64,000 bases of DNA from Rhizophagus irregularis (GCF_026210795.1 NC_089456.1:2544501-2608500), one strand, 5' to 3'. Shown: positions 45,861-59,218, counted from the stretch's first letter. Program-made: numbers and translations. Notes: generated by a model from the letters alone, not told the origin.

Positions 45861-48250
45861 CTTATTTTTTTTTGAAAAGAAAAATATTTAGTTAATACAC
45901 ACTGATAAGAAATAAAATAAAAAAAAAGATTACTTAAAATACCTTCATTTGATTTTAACGCTTTGAGTTGAAAATCAAGTGGTTGGTTTGTAACAGATTT
46001 ATTATCATGAATATTAAAGGAAACTTCATTTTTATTCACGTTAAATAAATTTTCATTAAAATTTTCCTTAATTAAAATATATCCTATTAAATCTAAAGAA
46101 CATTCCCTTTCTTCGTCATTATCGATTTTCAAACTTTTATAATCTGTAGATAGAATACATATACGTAAATTTACTTCATTTACTGAACAATTATTATTTT
46201 CATGATCAGAATCACTCTCAGACGAACTTTCATCATTAGTATCTGATTTAAGCTTATATGCTGATTCAACTTGAAAATTAATAGAATTTTCTTTCCATTC
46301 AACTAACTTAATAATATTATTAGGCTCACAATTTATTGGTGAATGATTTGCATGCACAAAAACAGTATATCCTTCATGTAAAGTGAAGGAAGTTCCAATA
46401 GTATAATTCCGCTTATTAGGTTGTAATTTAATAGATTCTTTAATACATTTGGCCTGTAATTCTCGATTTTTTGGACTAAAAACGGATAATTGGGAAGGTT
46501 TGCCGATAACAATCCATGAAACATAACACTCAGCTATATTAATACTTGTTTCTTCAACTTTTTTTATTATCGCATAAAACCCATTGAAGTCATATAATCC
46601 AAAATTAACATATATTTCTCCTAATTTTTCAAATTTTGAATTATTTTCTGAAATGATTGATCCAAATACTTCATAATCTTTATCTTCCAATGATGATCCT
46701 AAATCTATTCGTTTATAATGCTCGATATTTTCATTATCTAAATCTTCCAATTTAGTCATTCCTGTCATTATGATATTATGGTTATTGAACTTTTCTAATA
46801 TTTCATTTATTTTATTTCGTTTTTTCTCATCGAGAATTTGGTAAAGAGGAATGATATCGCTAAATTCAATAATTTCCAAATTATTATTTGTATTATTATT
46901 CCAATTAGTCAAATCATTTCTTTCGATAACTCTTCCCTTTTGTGTTAAAAGGTATGAAATATTTAAATTATCCAATGATTCAAGTATTTTATTAACATCA
47001 TTAACATCATCGAGCGTAATAGACGAAGAAATATTTGATGAAATATTTTTAAGAAGAATTCCTAATATAATTTTTCGTGGAAATAAATGACCATATTCGT
47101 TAAACACGTCTTGCAAAGCTTTTAATGGCTTCATACTATTAAGTGCTTTCTCTATAACTTGCTCAAATTCTTTTGTAGGTTTTATAATATCCGTATTTAA
47201 GTGAATTTCATATTTCTCGCATTTGACTAGAACATGATTGTAACCTTCATAACTCTTATGACTATCATTAGTAAATGGAAAATTACTTAAGTTATTAATT
47301 GAAAAAATATTATTTGAAATTAAAGCAAACTCTAATTTTGTTGACGGCTTAATATTTTTCATATAAGACGTATTAGTTGGATTGACTTTAGGAATTTTAA
47401 TGATATCAACGGGAATTTTCTTGCTAACTTCTATTTCGTCATTTTTATTAATTATTAATCCTTGAAAAAGATTGAAATCACTAGCCCAGCTCATTAGATT
47501 ATCATTCATCGCATCTCCAACCCACTCTTCTAAACTTTCATTCTCTTTAAAATTAGAGAATCCAGACCATCTCTTATCGTTAAAAGTTTCCAGGTCATTG
47601 ATTGTAGTGTTATTTAATTTAGAAATGGGGATGAGATTATCATAAAAAATTATACAAACATTCAATTTCAGATACAAATTATTCATCCAATTAACTAATT
47701 TTTCATGAGTATCTAACTTTTCCCCGTCCATTGTTTCTATCTTTGGTAAAAGATTCAATTTAAATAAATTGCTGAATTGAATTTCGGTAGAATATTTAAA
47801 TGAATTATATACACAGAATAAATAAAATTTTAGAACACTTTGTTGTGCCTGAGTAGCCGAATTAAAATCCTTAATAAACAATTGGCCACCAGCTACAAAT
47901 TTTCTTGCAAGAGACTGACCATATAATTCGTGCAATTCTTTTTCATCACCACTAAATTCTAAAAATGATTTTAACAAATTTCCATTATAATTAATTTCAA
48001 AAACTGGAAAATTAATGCACGTATCCGGTGTTTCATTAACTTCAGGATTAATATACGTGAATACTAATGGCTGTTCTTTATATAAACCTTTTTTCAATTT
48101 GTAATCTTCTTCGATAACAACAGCTTGTATACTTGAGCGTATATTATATCCAGTTAAAATTAATCCATGATTCAACTTAAATTTCCTAATAATTTGTTGA
48201 TTCGTTAATGAATTTATTGCCGCAGTAATTTTCGATGATTGATCGGACAT
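41863..48250 (-). CDS. MACPF-like core fused to RING-TPR protein (seven exons)
   Basis: Starts at ATG 48250. Proposed exons: 48250-45943, 45860-45805, 45734-42788, 42713-42635, 42556-42388, 42302-42141, 42039-41863. The introns (82, 70, 74, 78, 85, 101 nt) all have GT...AG ends and the frame is kept throughout, giving 1,965 residues. Residues 1-770 are the core found in the Sel1 genes, with YGHLFPRKIILGI from residue 386 in place of YGx4...GG, but no Sel1 repeats. The first intron (GAAG|GTATTT, branch ATTAACTAA, acceptor AATAAG) carries the frame straight into the RING-TPR half. Read without it, the first frame would stop at 45851, seven bases inside a downstream ATG, an implausible gene spacing. 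Alternative: two genes, the second starting at ATG 45858. Confidence 0.7.
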
Positions 48251-50006
48251 TTTTTAAGATCGGATAAACTTTTATCATATATATTATATAATAAAATAAA
48301 AAGAATTTTAATAGTGATTTATAAATTTAGATTAAGCAATTCTCAAAGTATCATATTTATTACTTTTTTTATATTTGGATCGACATGAGACGTTTTATCA
48401 AAGATCAAAAAAAGCTGAAAATAAATATTTAATTTTAAATTAATGTGTAACCATATTAGCTCACAATTTGTTTATTTACTTTAATGTTTATTGAGGAAAT
48501 GTTATTGTAACGGAGTTAAGTAACGGAGTTAAGGAGTTAAATGAGTAACCAACTTGATGGCGTAAAATCAAACTCCTTATTTATATAATATGTACATATT
48601 AAGTAATGTTTATAGTTTAATTTGTGAAACTTGTGAAAAAACACACGACAAAATTATGGAATTGATAAAAATGATCAAAAAATATTAAAAATTCTTGATA
48701 CGCGCTTATCTATTACAGCTGATTTTATAATGTACGGGACACTTAGCATTTAGCAAATTTTAAAGAACTCGGAAATATTCGGTAAAGCTCACAATAGGAT
48801 AAAATTAAACCACCATTCTCGGAATAGTACTCCAAAATTGGCGTATAATTTTTATTTTATATCAAGTTTTACCGAATACTTCCGATCTCTTTAAAATTTG
48901 TTAAGTGTCCCGTACATTATGAAATCAAATCAGCTGTAATTAGTGATTCGTATAACAATCACTATCGGGGATTCAATTTAACAAATTAAAGGAATAGTTA
49001 ACGTCAACTTACATCACGACGGATTTATGAAATACCCCAAAATTTGTCCGTCATGTTAAATTAAATAAATATTTGACAGTATATTAGACAAAAATTTTAT
49101 TTAAGTCCTCGAATTTGTTAGTGAACAGTCACAATGAGTCCCAAAAAATTTTTTGTGCCACAAAACTTACACCTAACCAATTTTCCCACTATCTAACCAA
49201 TTTTTCCAGTGTTAAAGGCGCGTCATTATTTGACATTTTTTAGAAAGTTTAATCGATATCACAATTATCACATGCCTCCGTAAGTCAATTTTTCCCCGAG
49301 GGCGCAGCAGGGTTTTTTGCCAATTTCATAAATCTGCCGCAATAATATTAGACAACCTAAACCTTACGCGTGATAACCTTAAAGTTAATAGATGCATAAT
49401 ACTAGCGTTATATGCATAAAAAAAAAAGATCCGGCAACTTTCAGTTCGAGGAAAAATTATTAGGTGAATCATGATTAAAATTAAAGAAAAGTGTATATTG
49501 TTCACTTGTGAATGGTTTTGACATAATTGATGTCGTTCTAGTTCTACTCGATTATAGACAGCCAATTGTAAATGAAAAACCGCAGTATGCACGTGACTGC
49601 GTTCAAACCTAATATTAACATGATGTGATGAACCTTTCTCATCCCTAGTCTAAGGAAAGATCAAAGAATCGCCTAAGTTTAAAGAAGTTGATTTGAATTT
49701 TTAATAGTGATTAAAACTTTATTTTGTAACGCGCTATGGTATTACATAAAAAATTAAGAGAATGATAAAAGAATAAAATAATATATGAATAGAGAAAAAA
49801 AGTATACCGAATAACCGATAAAAATTCGTTTATTACGTGTATTAACATAATAATATGTCTGATAGATATGATTATATGAAATAAAAAATCGAAACGTGTA
49901 AGTCATCTAATTAAAAGATGAACTCAATGGTTAATCTGAATTTAAAAATTTTTAAAATAGTAGAAATTTATCAAATTTTTTTGTCCTTTAAGTAAATTCT
50001 GATTGT
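48251..50006. other. Intergenic
   Basis: Spacer upstream of the fused gene, containing the 221-bp element at 48716-48936. The minus-strand frame near 49326-49592 lacks any family signature. Nothing else supportable. Confidence 0.5.
48716..48936. mobile_element. 221-bp inverted-repeat element with TA flanks
   Basis: Terminal inverted repeats of about 75 bp: the left reads CAGCTGATTTTATAATGTAC then GGGACACTTA. The right reverse complement reads CAGCTGATTTGATTTCATAA then TGTACGGGACACTTA. Both continue into TCGGAAxTATTCGGTAAA. TA flanks both ends. MITE-like, non-coding. Confidence 0.75.
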
Positions 50007-52087
50007 TCATAAAGCGTCGTAAAAATACTTTCTAAAAAAAAAAAATAATTATTATTTTCAAAAATAAGAACCAATCAGGTAGAGCATTAATTAATTCAGA
50101 ATTACCTTGATTTGTATGGGTCAAAGACTATACAATTATGTATGTCCTTTTTTGATATTTTTCTAGTTTTTCCGCAAATACAACCAACTTCTTTGCGTTT
50201 ACATCTACATCTAACATATTTAATGTTAATTTGCTTGATTTTTTGATTCAGAAAAATTGGACGATGATCGTTTGTTTTACGTAAAAAGCTAACGTATTTT
50301 GGGTTTTTATTCTGTGAACTAAGACTAATAAATGGTTTTTTAAACATTCTAAACTCAAAAGGAAGTGATGTATAAGTGTTAGGTTCTAAAATAATGAGTG
50401 CACAAAACGTAAAATTGGGTAATTTTAAATAGCGATTTTTTTTTGAACAATAAGAAAATAAGTCGATTTTTAGTTCATGGTTTGATTGAATTTCATAAAA
50501 ATTATGTCCAATTATAAGCGAATCATTTGGATCATTCAAATTATTTAATATAGAAATTCCAAAAAAAGGATAATTTGTTCCCATTAGGTGATTTGTAGTT
50601 TCTAATGTTAAACTATGAAGCATTTTATTTTGTATATTTTGTGTATTTTGCGAATACTGTCCTTTTACTACTTCAATACAGTTGTCTGCTGATATATAAT
50701 CAAATTCTATATCATAACCGACAACCATCAAAACAATTTTCAAATTATATTCACATGGTTGAAATTCTTTTTGAATAGCATGAATAATAATACTCGGTAT
50801 TATTTTTTTCCCATCTTCTGCTTTTTGTTTAAGAATTTGACAGGTAAAAAAAACATTTTTTGAATCTTGATTAATATCAACGGCTGTTGCAAAAAAATCA
50901 CAGTCAGCTTCTTCATTTTGAATAATGTTTAAAATGTTTTCCGGGATGTTATCGCTTTTTAATAATTCAAACTTTCGGTATATTCCAGCTTGATTAGAAT
51001 GATATTTACAATCTAAAGTTCCTGTATAAAGAATTTTCTTTCCGATAAATTTATATACTTTTTTGCGTAAGTCGCCAGGTATAAGTTGAAAAATACTGAT
51101 AGGAGTGTTAAATTCTATACACTCCCAATTTCGATAATCTTTTAAAGATTCCGTCCACTTTTTTTCATTAAAAACGTCACCATCACAATTTCCTCCAAGT
51201 ATTATCGTATTATTTACCTTATGAAAGGTCGATTTATCTTTTGATATACCATTAGTTGTTTTATTTTGAAAACTTAAAGACATAACGTTTGCATTCAAAC
51301 CTGCATTTACACCTGTAGTTTTAGTATTATTATTAGACTTTTTCGTTGATGTTAAAGTTTCATTAGTATAAAATCTTCCTCCCATAGTAATTTCAGTTGG
51401 AATAAATAGTCCATAATCGTCAATAAATTTCTTTATATCTTTGGATTTTATAGCACCATTTATCGCTTTAATAATTTCATCAGTTGGTTTTAAGTCATCT
51501 CTATTTAATTTTAATGATGCCTTAACGACTTCTGTATAATTATAAGATAAATTGTTTCCATCTCTAAGAATTTTCTCTTGTGCGGTCTCTCTTGACAATC
51601 CTAATTTTATAAGATTATTTATACTAATGTCAATATTAAACAATAAATTTTTGTTCTTTATAAACTCCTCATTTGAACGAATTTCAATTGTTCCTTTTCC
51701 ACGTTTATCAATTTCTTTTAGCTCTTTAAAACCCTCCAATATAAATGCCCTGTTATTAGCCGACTTAGTTCCTACATTACTAATGATACGTCCATGATCT
51801 AATTTATGATTTTCATTCAAAACATCCCAAAAAATTTGCTTCTTTAGATATATTGAATTATTCTTCCGTGCATCAATTGTTAAAATTTCTTTTAATGAAA
51901 ATTTTTTTTCATCTTCGATATCAACTGGAGAACCATTTTTCAAAAATAATAATTTATCATCGCAAGAAAGTACTTTACGAATCTTAGATAAATTATCATC
52001 TTGTTTTAATTTCTTTAATGATTTTTTTATGACTTTGTCTGACCCTGATTCTAATATATTAACGGATACACTTACTTTATCGGACAT
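50007..52087 (-). CDS. MACPF-like protein, paralogue C
   Basis: Starts at ATG 52087. Exon 1 is 52087-50106; a predicted 74-nt intron (AAG|GTAATT ... TTTTTTTAG) ends at 50032; exon 2 is 50031-50007, ending TGA, for 668 residues. Without splicing the frame stops at 50102 inside the donor. The most divergent of the four: the N-terminal module begins MSDKVSVSVNILESGSDKVI, the signature reads YGLFIPTEITMGG from residue 225, and the C-terminal Cys motif is altered to CRCKRKEVGCIC. Between signature and C-terminal region lies an Asn/Thr-rich insert of about 60 residues. It is transcribed in the same direction as its neighbours at 48250 and 55436. No signal peptide. Confidence 0.85.
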
Positions 52088-53404
52088 TTTAGGATAAAGA
52101 TTTTGTTTTTAAAGTTTTTATTTTTAAGAAATAAGATAAATTTTATGCTTTTATATTACGTTAGCATACGCCCCAGAAAATCTGAACCCGTAGCACCTTG
52201 CTTTTAAAAACAAATGTTACCCAAAATTGGATTGTTTATGCTTTGTTACAATAATTACTTTATTAAAAATTCATGATATACGCAGAAAAAAACAAAAAGC
52301 AGACGCAAACGCGTTACAATTTATAAATAGCAATTTATCGTACATTCATTTATTTCTTAATATAGTAATATTATATGAAATGTTAAATTTATGTGACACA
52401 CGGTGAATGTTCAAAGATATGGTATTAGGCGTACCGGTGTTAATTTTTGTTTACAAAAGTTGGTACTACAGATTAACCAATGTGTTTTCGAATTATGAAT
52501 TAATAATCGGTATGGTTTCACGATAACTCCTTAATTTTTTTTTTTCGTATACCCAAATTATTTTGGGCGGACGCCATAATTATAATTTGGGGTAATTCAT
52601 TCAGATATGTAATTTACTATGTAAAGTGTGGGATTTTACTTATAAATTTAGGATGGCACGTGATTTAAAACAAGATGTTTTAAACAATTTAAATCAGGTT
52701 TTTATTGTTTTAAACCGTTTTTTTTGTGATCGGCATGATTATTGCGTATTAAAATTATTTTTCGTGGAAGACCATCATCAGAAGACGTCTGTAAGCACTT
52801 TGAAAAGTTACAGAAGTTGATGGACGTGGTCGAAAAACACCTCGTTAAAAGTAAAAGAAAATTTAGTATTTAATTTGGAGTAATTATTGTGGAAATGACA
52901 TTATTGATTTAATTGATCGATTAAAAGATCATTGATGAAATGTAAAAGTCTTCCAGAGGATTTAAAATTAGTATATATTATAATAAAATGCTAAAATTTT
53001 TATTGCAAATATGTATTACGTAGTAAAGAGTAAAGTTCTTAATGTTTTAAAACGCCAAAATTGTTGTAAAACATGGTTTTTTGCCATCCCTACAGTTATA
53101 AAATCGGATCGACTGTTCAAAAAAGATCAGAGATCATCGTAAAAATTTTTACGCTCGACTTTTTTTTTTATTGTTGAATCGTCCAAGGACGTCAGTATCT
53201 AACTATATAGTAGCGACGATATAATGCGTTTAATTTTTAAACGATTGTCAAATTTTAAAAAATCACGCAAATAATAATTTGTATAATTTATGAATAATTT
53301 ATTAATTCTTTATTAATAAATATTTTTAATAAGGTGAACTGAAATTACGTTCATAAACTCGTGAAACAGTTAAAAATATAAGTCTTAGTATTATAATTTA
53401 CAAA
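52088..53404. other. Intergenic
   Basis: AT-rich spacer between two MACPF-like genes of the same strand; no supportable feature. The short plus-strand frame near 52626 is unconvincing. Confidence 0.45.
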
Positions 53405-55436
53405 TTACATGACATTCATGAATTTACTAATAATGAAAAATTATTTAATTTAGTAATTATAATCTTGAATATAGAAAATAAATAAAATTTAATTACCTTG
53501 CGGGCGGATCAAATAATATACAATCAATATTCTTTTCACTTTTTGATATTTTTAATGTTTTGTTCTGACAAATGTAACAAGTTTGTTTACATTTACAAAC
53601 GACATATTTTATCTTAATTTGCCTGTTTTTTTGTTTCAAAAAAATTGGTTTATAATTATCATTGTCGTTTTTTGATAGATATAAACTAATATATTTTGGA
53701 ATAATAGGTCGTGAAGATTGTAAAGGAATAAATGGACTTTTTAACATTTTATAATTAAAAGGAAGTGATGTGTAAGTATCTGAAGTAGGATAGTCCGAAA
53801 TAATGAGTATATAAAAAGTAAAACTAGGTAATTTACTATAACAATTATTTTTTACATTATAAGAAAATATATCTATTGTTTGATTACTTGAAAAATTATG
53901 TCCGATAACAATAGAATTATTTGAAGAATCAAAATTACTTAGTACAGGAATTCCAAAAAAAGGAATTCCACTTGCCATCATTGAGCCAAGTTCTCGTTGT
54001 AGTTTTATATTATCAAATTCACATTGAATTTTTTTTGATTTATATTCTTTTTTTATTAATTCTACACTAGTAATATCTGAAAGCAGAAAATTGAAATGTG
54101 TATCATAACCGACAATCATATAAGCAATTTTCAATTTATATGTACGTGGACGAAATTTTTTTTGTATACCATGAATAATTATACTTGGTTTTGCTTTTTG
54201 TTTTTTGAGAATTTGACAATTAAAAAATACTTTTTTTAAATCTTTAGCGGTATTAACGACTGTTGCAAAGATGTCATAATCAGCTTCTTCATTTTGAATT
54301 ATTTCTAAGATATTTTGTGAAATATCATTATTTAATTCAAATGTTCCATACATTCCAGGTTCATATAAATTATAATCAAAATCTTTGATTCTTGTATAAA
54401 GAATTTTTTTCCCGATAGATTCATATGCTCTTTTACACAGATCATCAGGTAAAAGTTGAAAAATATTAATTGGATTTTTCAATTCTATACACTCCCAGTT
54501 TTGATGATTGTTTAAAGATTTAATCCAAGTTTTTTCATCAAATTCTTTATTCTGGTTTTCATCAAATTTTATACTCTGTTTTTCGTCAAATTCTATATCC
54601 TGTTTTTCATCAAATTCTATATCCTGTTTTTCGTCAAATTCTTTGTCCTGTTTCTCATCAAGTTCTTTTTTATCATCAGGATGAATCCCTCCAAGTAATC
54701 TCGTGCAAACTGAACCATTTAAATAAACTCTTCCTCCCAGAATAACTTCAGTTGGAATAAATTGTCCATAATCTCCGGTAATTTTCTTAAATCTTTCTCC
54801 AGGATTTATAGAATTTATAGCATCTTTCACATCATTTTCAAATTCGTTAGTTAATTCTAAATTCGTCTTATTGAATTTCAGTGATACTTTTCCAAGTTCC
54901 GTATATTGATAACTTGACTTAATTTCATCATCAAAAATTTTTTTATCTGAACTTTCTTCCAATTTTACAAAATTTTGTACGTTATTATCATTACTAAAAA
55001 ATAAATTAGTTTTCTTAATCCAATCTTCTTTTGATTTGAATTCGAGTTTATCTTTTTTATATCCTTTACCCTTAATTTCGGTCAGTTCACAATCTTTCAT
55101 CGTAAATGCCCTTTTATTAGCTTTCTTAATTCCATCATAACTCATAATACATCCATAATCTAGTTTATGTTGATTACTCAATAATTTCCAATCAATCCGA
55201 TTTAAATATAAAATTTTATCATCTGTTATAATTTCTTTTAATAAAAAATTTTCTTCATCTTCACGTTCCACTTCAATAAATTCTTCACCTATTTTTTTTG
55301 AAAATATTAACATATCATTAATAGTATTACTACTTTCAAGTTCTTTACGGACATCGGATAAACAATCATCCGGATTTAATCCTTTTAAAATAGAACTTTG
55401 TAAACCTATGGGTTTGATAATAATTTTGGAACGCAT
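53405..55436 (-). CDS. MACPF-like protein, paralogue D, with octad-repeat insert
   Basis: Starts at ATG 55436. Exon 1 is 55436-53497; a predicted 70-nt intron (AAG|GTAATT, branch ATTACTAAAT, acceptor TCATTATTAG) ends at 53427; exon 2 is 53426-53405, ending TAA, for 653 residues. Contains the shared N-terminal module (LSDVRKEL, LIFSKKI, EREDEENF, LKEI), DYGCIMSYDGIKKANKRAF, the signature YGQFIPTEVILGG from residue 223, and CKCKQTCYIC near the end. The serine-rich insert seen in A-C after the signature is missing. Instead, the acidic stretch after RLLGG has expanded into about six copies of an eight-residue EFDEKQDI unit. An A/T tract leader precedes the ATG. Confidence 0.87.
54538..54665 (-). 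repeat. In-frame 24-bp minisatellite
   Basis: About five to six head-to-tail 24-bp units encode EFDEKQDI and variants (SIKFDENQ, NKEFDEKT). The single ancestral unit is still visible in paralogues A and B as KFDEKYW or NFDEEYW. Confidence 0.85.
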
Positions 55437-56971
55437 TTATTTTATTTGTTTTTTTTTTTAAAAAAAAAAAAAAGAAAATTTAATTTTTTCGTCCATTTTT
55501 TTATGTATTTTCTCTTACATTAAAATGATTTTAAGATGATCATGCAATTATTAAAATTTGTAACGTGGGTCAAATTTTAAGCCGACATACTCACAATAAT
55601 AACAAATCCTTATCTTAAAAACATAAAAATAAACAAAATTGGTCACGCGCCTGGGAATTAAATTTCCGGCGTAACTATCAAAAAAGGAATACTATTGAAG
55701 CAAAAGTACGGATCTTAATATTTTGTATGATAAATATTCTTGATGGACCTATATAAACGTTTGTACCCCCAGATCGCTCAAGAAGGCTGGTCTGGAACTT
55801 TCCTAATATGAATGCCGATCATCCGTGTATTTTTTTTGTCATCTTGACCTTTGTTTCACTATGTAATTATGTAATGAAAAAAAACTCGGTCTAGCCCATG
55901 ATTTAAAAAAAGAAAATGTATCGAACACGCGATTACTTTAAAAGTAGTGCCTGATTCACAAAATTTGAGCATACAAAAAATCATGCGCATATGTTTACGG
56001 GTGCGCAAATGTTTGAGGGCCCATAAAGTGTATGCATTTATTAAAGCATTTATAATGTTACTCGATTCCGTTTACTTTGAAAAACATAATCACTATGAAG
56101 CTTAATTTGGAAATTATTGTTTATTCCTCTAATTTTAGATATTCATTCTAAAGCAATCATTGGCTTTTTTTGGAATACTGATAAATGATTATCTAATAGT
56201 TCGGAATCCTTGAACTATTTGAGAGTGGAGTTTTTCTTAATTAGAACTTCGAAGGTTCGAATCTCGTGATTTTAGCAATCACCGCCGAAATGCATGCAGC
56301 ATACATGCAGAATGTATTTGAATCAAATAATATGGTATTCGACAAGATTCTGTATTCGAATATTCACTTTATCTATCTGTAAACGAATGTTCTCAATCAG
56401 AAGCTACAAATCTTAAGTAAACATTAGGAAAGAAATTCGCACTTGGCATTTTTTTTTCATTATTAATTGGTTAAATGTCACGTGATGAAAATCCATTATA
56501 TTGTGGAGATCCATACCCAATCATTATAATAATAATTTGGTTTTTATTTATAATTTTTTTTTAATTATTGACTATTTGAGTATTCATTCTATCCTTGTAA
56601 TATTAAGCTGAATTCACTCTATTATGCATTAACTAATAAATGAATAAATAATCCATATCGACTCTCGTAGCTTTCTCTTATTTTGTGAATGAACCATCAA
56701 CTATAAGTCGAACTTCTAAGTTCTGTCTTGCAACAATTTGATAGATAGTAATAGAAATCCTAACGTAAGTTATATAACGCGCTTTCATTATACCTCACTC
56801 TTATTTTCATTCGCGTTAGATATTAAATATAAAAGGATCTTATTAAAAATTGAGATATTTATTAAAATAGAGGGGAAACGATTATAGACTTATAGTACAG
56901 ACATACAGTATGTACATGTTCTAGAAAATAAAATATTTTTAGGATCAGGTTATATTTGTATTAAAACTTAC
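55437..56971. other. Intergenic
   Basis: AT-rich spacer beyond the last MACPF-like gene. GGTTCGAATC near 56264 looks like a tRNA T-arm, but no tRNA can be folded around it. No gene. Confidence 0.45.
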
Positions 56972-57213
56972 TTCAATGTCTTCTTTGAATAGAGAACAAT
57001 CAGCGGGCTTTGGTTCAACTTCATTGACAAAGGATGGATGGAGGATCATTTTCATGATTTGATATGATTTAATAACGTGTACTCGTGTAGGATTATTTTT
57101 CCCGTAGAAAGAATGATAGGAAGAATAAGAGAGCAATTTACAAATTCTCTCAGTCCCTTGGTAATAACATTTGGTCCGTAAGCTACATATTTATTTACCG
57201 CTGAAAAAATAGC
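56972..57213 (-). pseudogene. Exon-like block with frame break, unknown
   Basis: Bounded by an acceptor (AATTTTTATAG at 57214) and a donor (GAA|GTAAGT at 56971). One frame reads AVNKYVAYGPNVITKGLREF then VNCSLILPIILSTGKIILHE, and after a shift another reads KMILHPSFVNEVEPKPADCS then LFKEDIE. It looks like a former internal exon with one indel. Family not recognised. Confidence 0.35.
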
Positions 57214-59026
57214 CTATAAAAATTAATTATTAAAAAAAATTGTTAGGTATGTAATCAATAAAAAATCGATCCACTAATTTATAATCTAAAATATACTATG
57301 ATCACGAATTTTTCACTTTCACTAGAATATATATCCATCCTAGAAAGTCAGAAAAAAAACTAAAATATGTAGGGTTCTTCTACTATGAATATTCATGTTT
57401 AAAATAATACTTATATCTCACCTCCTGCTTCCACGATCTAAATTATTTTTCGAATCGTATTGGCATCTTTGTTTAGATTTCTCTTAGTTAATTCTCGATA
57501 GAATATGTACAAAATAATTTAAATATATTTCGTCTTTTTTCCTGAATGATTCAATAATAAATATAGCATACTTTAATAGACGCGAACATAATATTCTGTA
57601 TTTTATTGTTGAGAATTACTTGTCTCATTTTAGTGTGCTGCTTAAACGCGACCTTTCGTTGTAGTGGTAGACCATAACTAGGCTCTGAATTACCAGAATG
57701 TTATAGTATTCGAGCTGACAAATTATCACTAGAGCTTAATAATCAGCTTATGCTACTCGCATTTATACTCTGCACTAAAATTTAACTCTCCGGAGAACAT
57801 AATACCGTTTAAATTTCAGTTCACATAAAAAAAAGAAATGTATGCTAACACGCGGTATCAACCAAATTGCTTTTAATATATGTGTAGATCATTAACATAA
57901 TTCTGGCCAAATTACTTATTTAGGTGGTGAAAATTATTAAAATTTTATTTATGCAAAACAAACAAAAATTTAACAATTCAAAAAAATTATTACATGTGCT
58001 TCATAAACAAAAGTAAGCGCGTAAAAACATAAAGAAAATAAAGAAAATATCTATTATCAAAATATTAAAATGACGTTAATTTTAAATAATATAAGAAGTC
58101 TCCAATTCAATTCAGGAATTGACGACTTTAGCACTTTCGAACTTTTCAGTAATTGCTCAACCTACGCGTAAACGTTATAAAAAAATTATAAATTACTAAA
58201 CCTTAGTAAGCAATAATCGTCCAATTCTACATACCTCAAAAAACTGAAAATTATAATAACTTTCTGATTCCCCCTTTTCTCTTTGTTCAGGAATAAGAAC
58301 GAATAGAAAGCACTAGCCTATTCAGTAAGAAAGATCGATCAGTCATAATCTAAGTAGGTTAACCATTTCTTTGTCATGCAAAAGATAATTTAAAAGCAGC
58401 TTTATAATACTGCCATAAAAGGCGTCATTCAAGAATGATACGATACCGGGACCTCAGATAACGAGCATGATTATCGTATTCAGAAGCTAATTTGAATCAG
58501 GTGCCATCGTTTGTGCTGTTGTCTCTCGGTACATTGCGCGAAGAACTAAGTAGTTTTCACATCTATATAATTAAAAGATAATTTAGCATTTTAGCTTAAA
58601 TAAATATATAAAAGTTAATCAATATTTCTAAACTTACCATAATTCAATATTTTGATCGCTCTTTAAAGTCGGTAACTGCAAGATCTTATGTATTAACTTT
58701 AAAAGATAAGATTCCCAATTTTTAATAACGTTCAAAAATAAACTGCATTATAATTTAATTTACAAAGTTTATTATTGTTAATACTTTATTTGCACGAAAA
58801 AATCTTATAAAAAAAGTTCATACCTGCTAACATTTCTATGACATCTCCGACGTGCAATATAATGTCACGTAAACAAATTTTTAGAATACTTCCTCATGAC
58901 TGATTCATCTATTTTTAATTCACAATCCGAAATTTTGAATATAATAACCAATAGATATCGCTACAAATAAATAAATAAATAAGTTTAGCTTATGATTAAC
59001 TATGTTTATTTCGTGACTGCACATTC
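57214..59026. other. Intergenic
   Basis: AT-rich; a faint tRNA-like stretch near 57655-57725 was examined and rejected. No other feature I can support. Confidence 0.4.
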
Positions 59027-59218
59027 TTACAAAATTTTCTTGATGATGTAACGTATTGCCATAGCTTCGGCCCTGGTCGAGGAGGACGTGAATGTAGAAC
59101 TTTCTTTGAAAATTATTGGTTCTTGAGGTGAGGATATTTCAATCCATTCTAAAACATATTGAAGGAACCTTTCCGATTTTTTCAACAAAACCCTTATTGA
59201 TCCAAATTTGGCGTGTTT
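59027..59218 (-). pseudogene. Possible transposon RNase H-like remnant
   Basis: An open minus-strand stretch of 63 codons ends in TAA and contains SSTRAEAMAIRYIIKKIL. The S-S-x-R-A-E-x-x-A-I pattern is the core of RNase H domains in LINE-type retrotransposons, where the Glu is catalytic. Only this helix-like segment remains, so the call is tentative. Confidence 0.35.

Noticed and set aside
56255..56280. GGTTCGAATC resembling a tRNA T-arm
   Set aside because: No cloverleaf can be built from the flanks on either strand.
57655..57725. tRNA-like stretch (GTAGTGGTAGACC ... GTATTCGAGC)
   Set aside because: A- and B-box-like words are present but no acceptor stem or anticodon stem can be paired convincingly.
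58330..58560. Minus-strand coding-like stretch
   Set aside because: About 35 open codons only, stops on either side, no second line of evidence.
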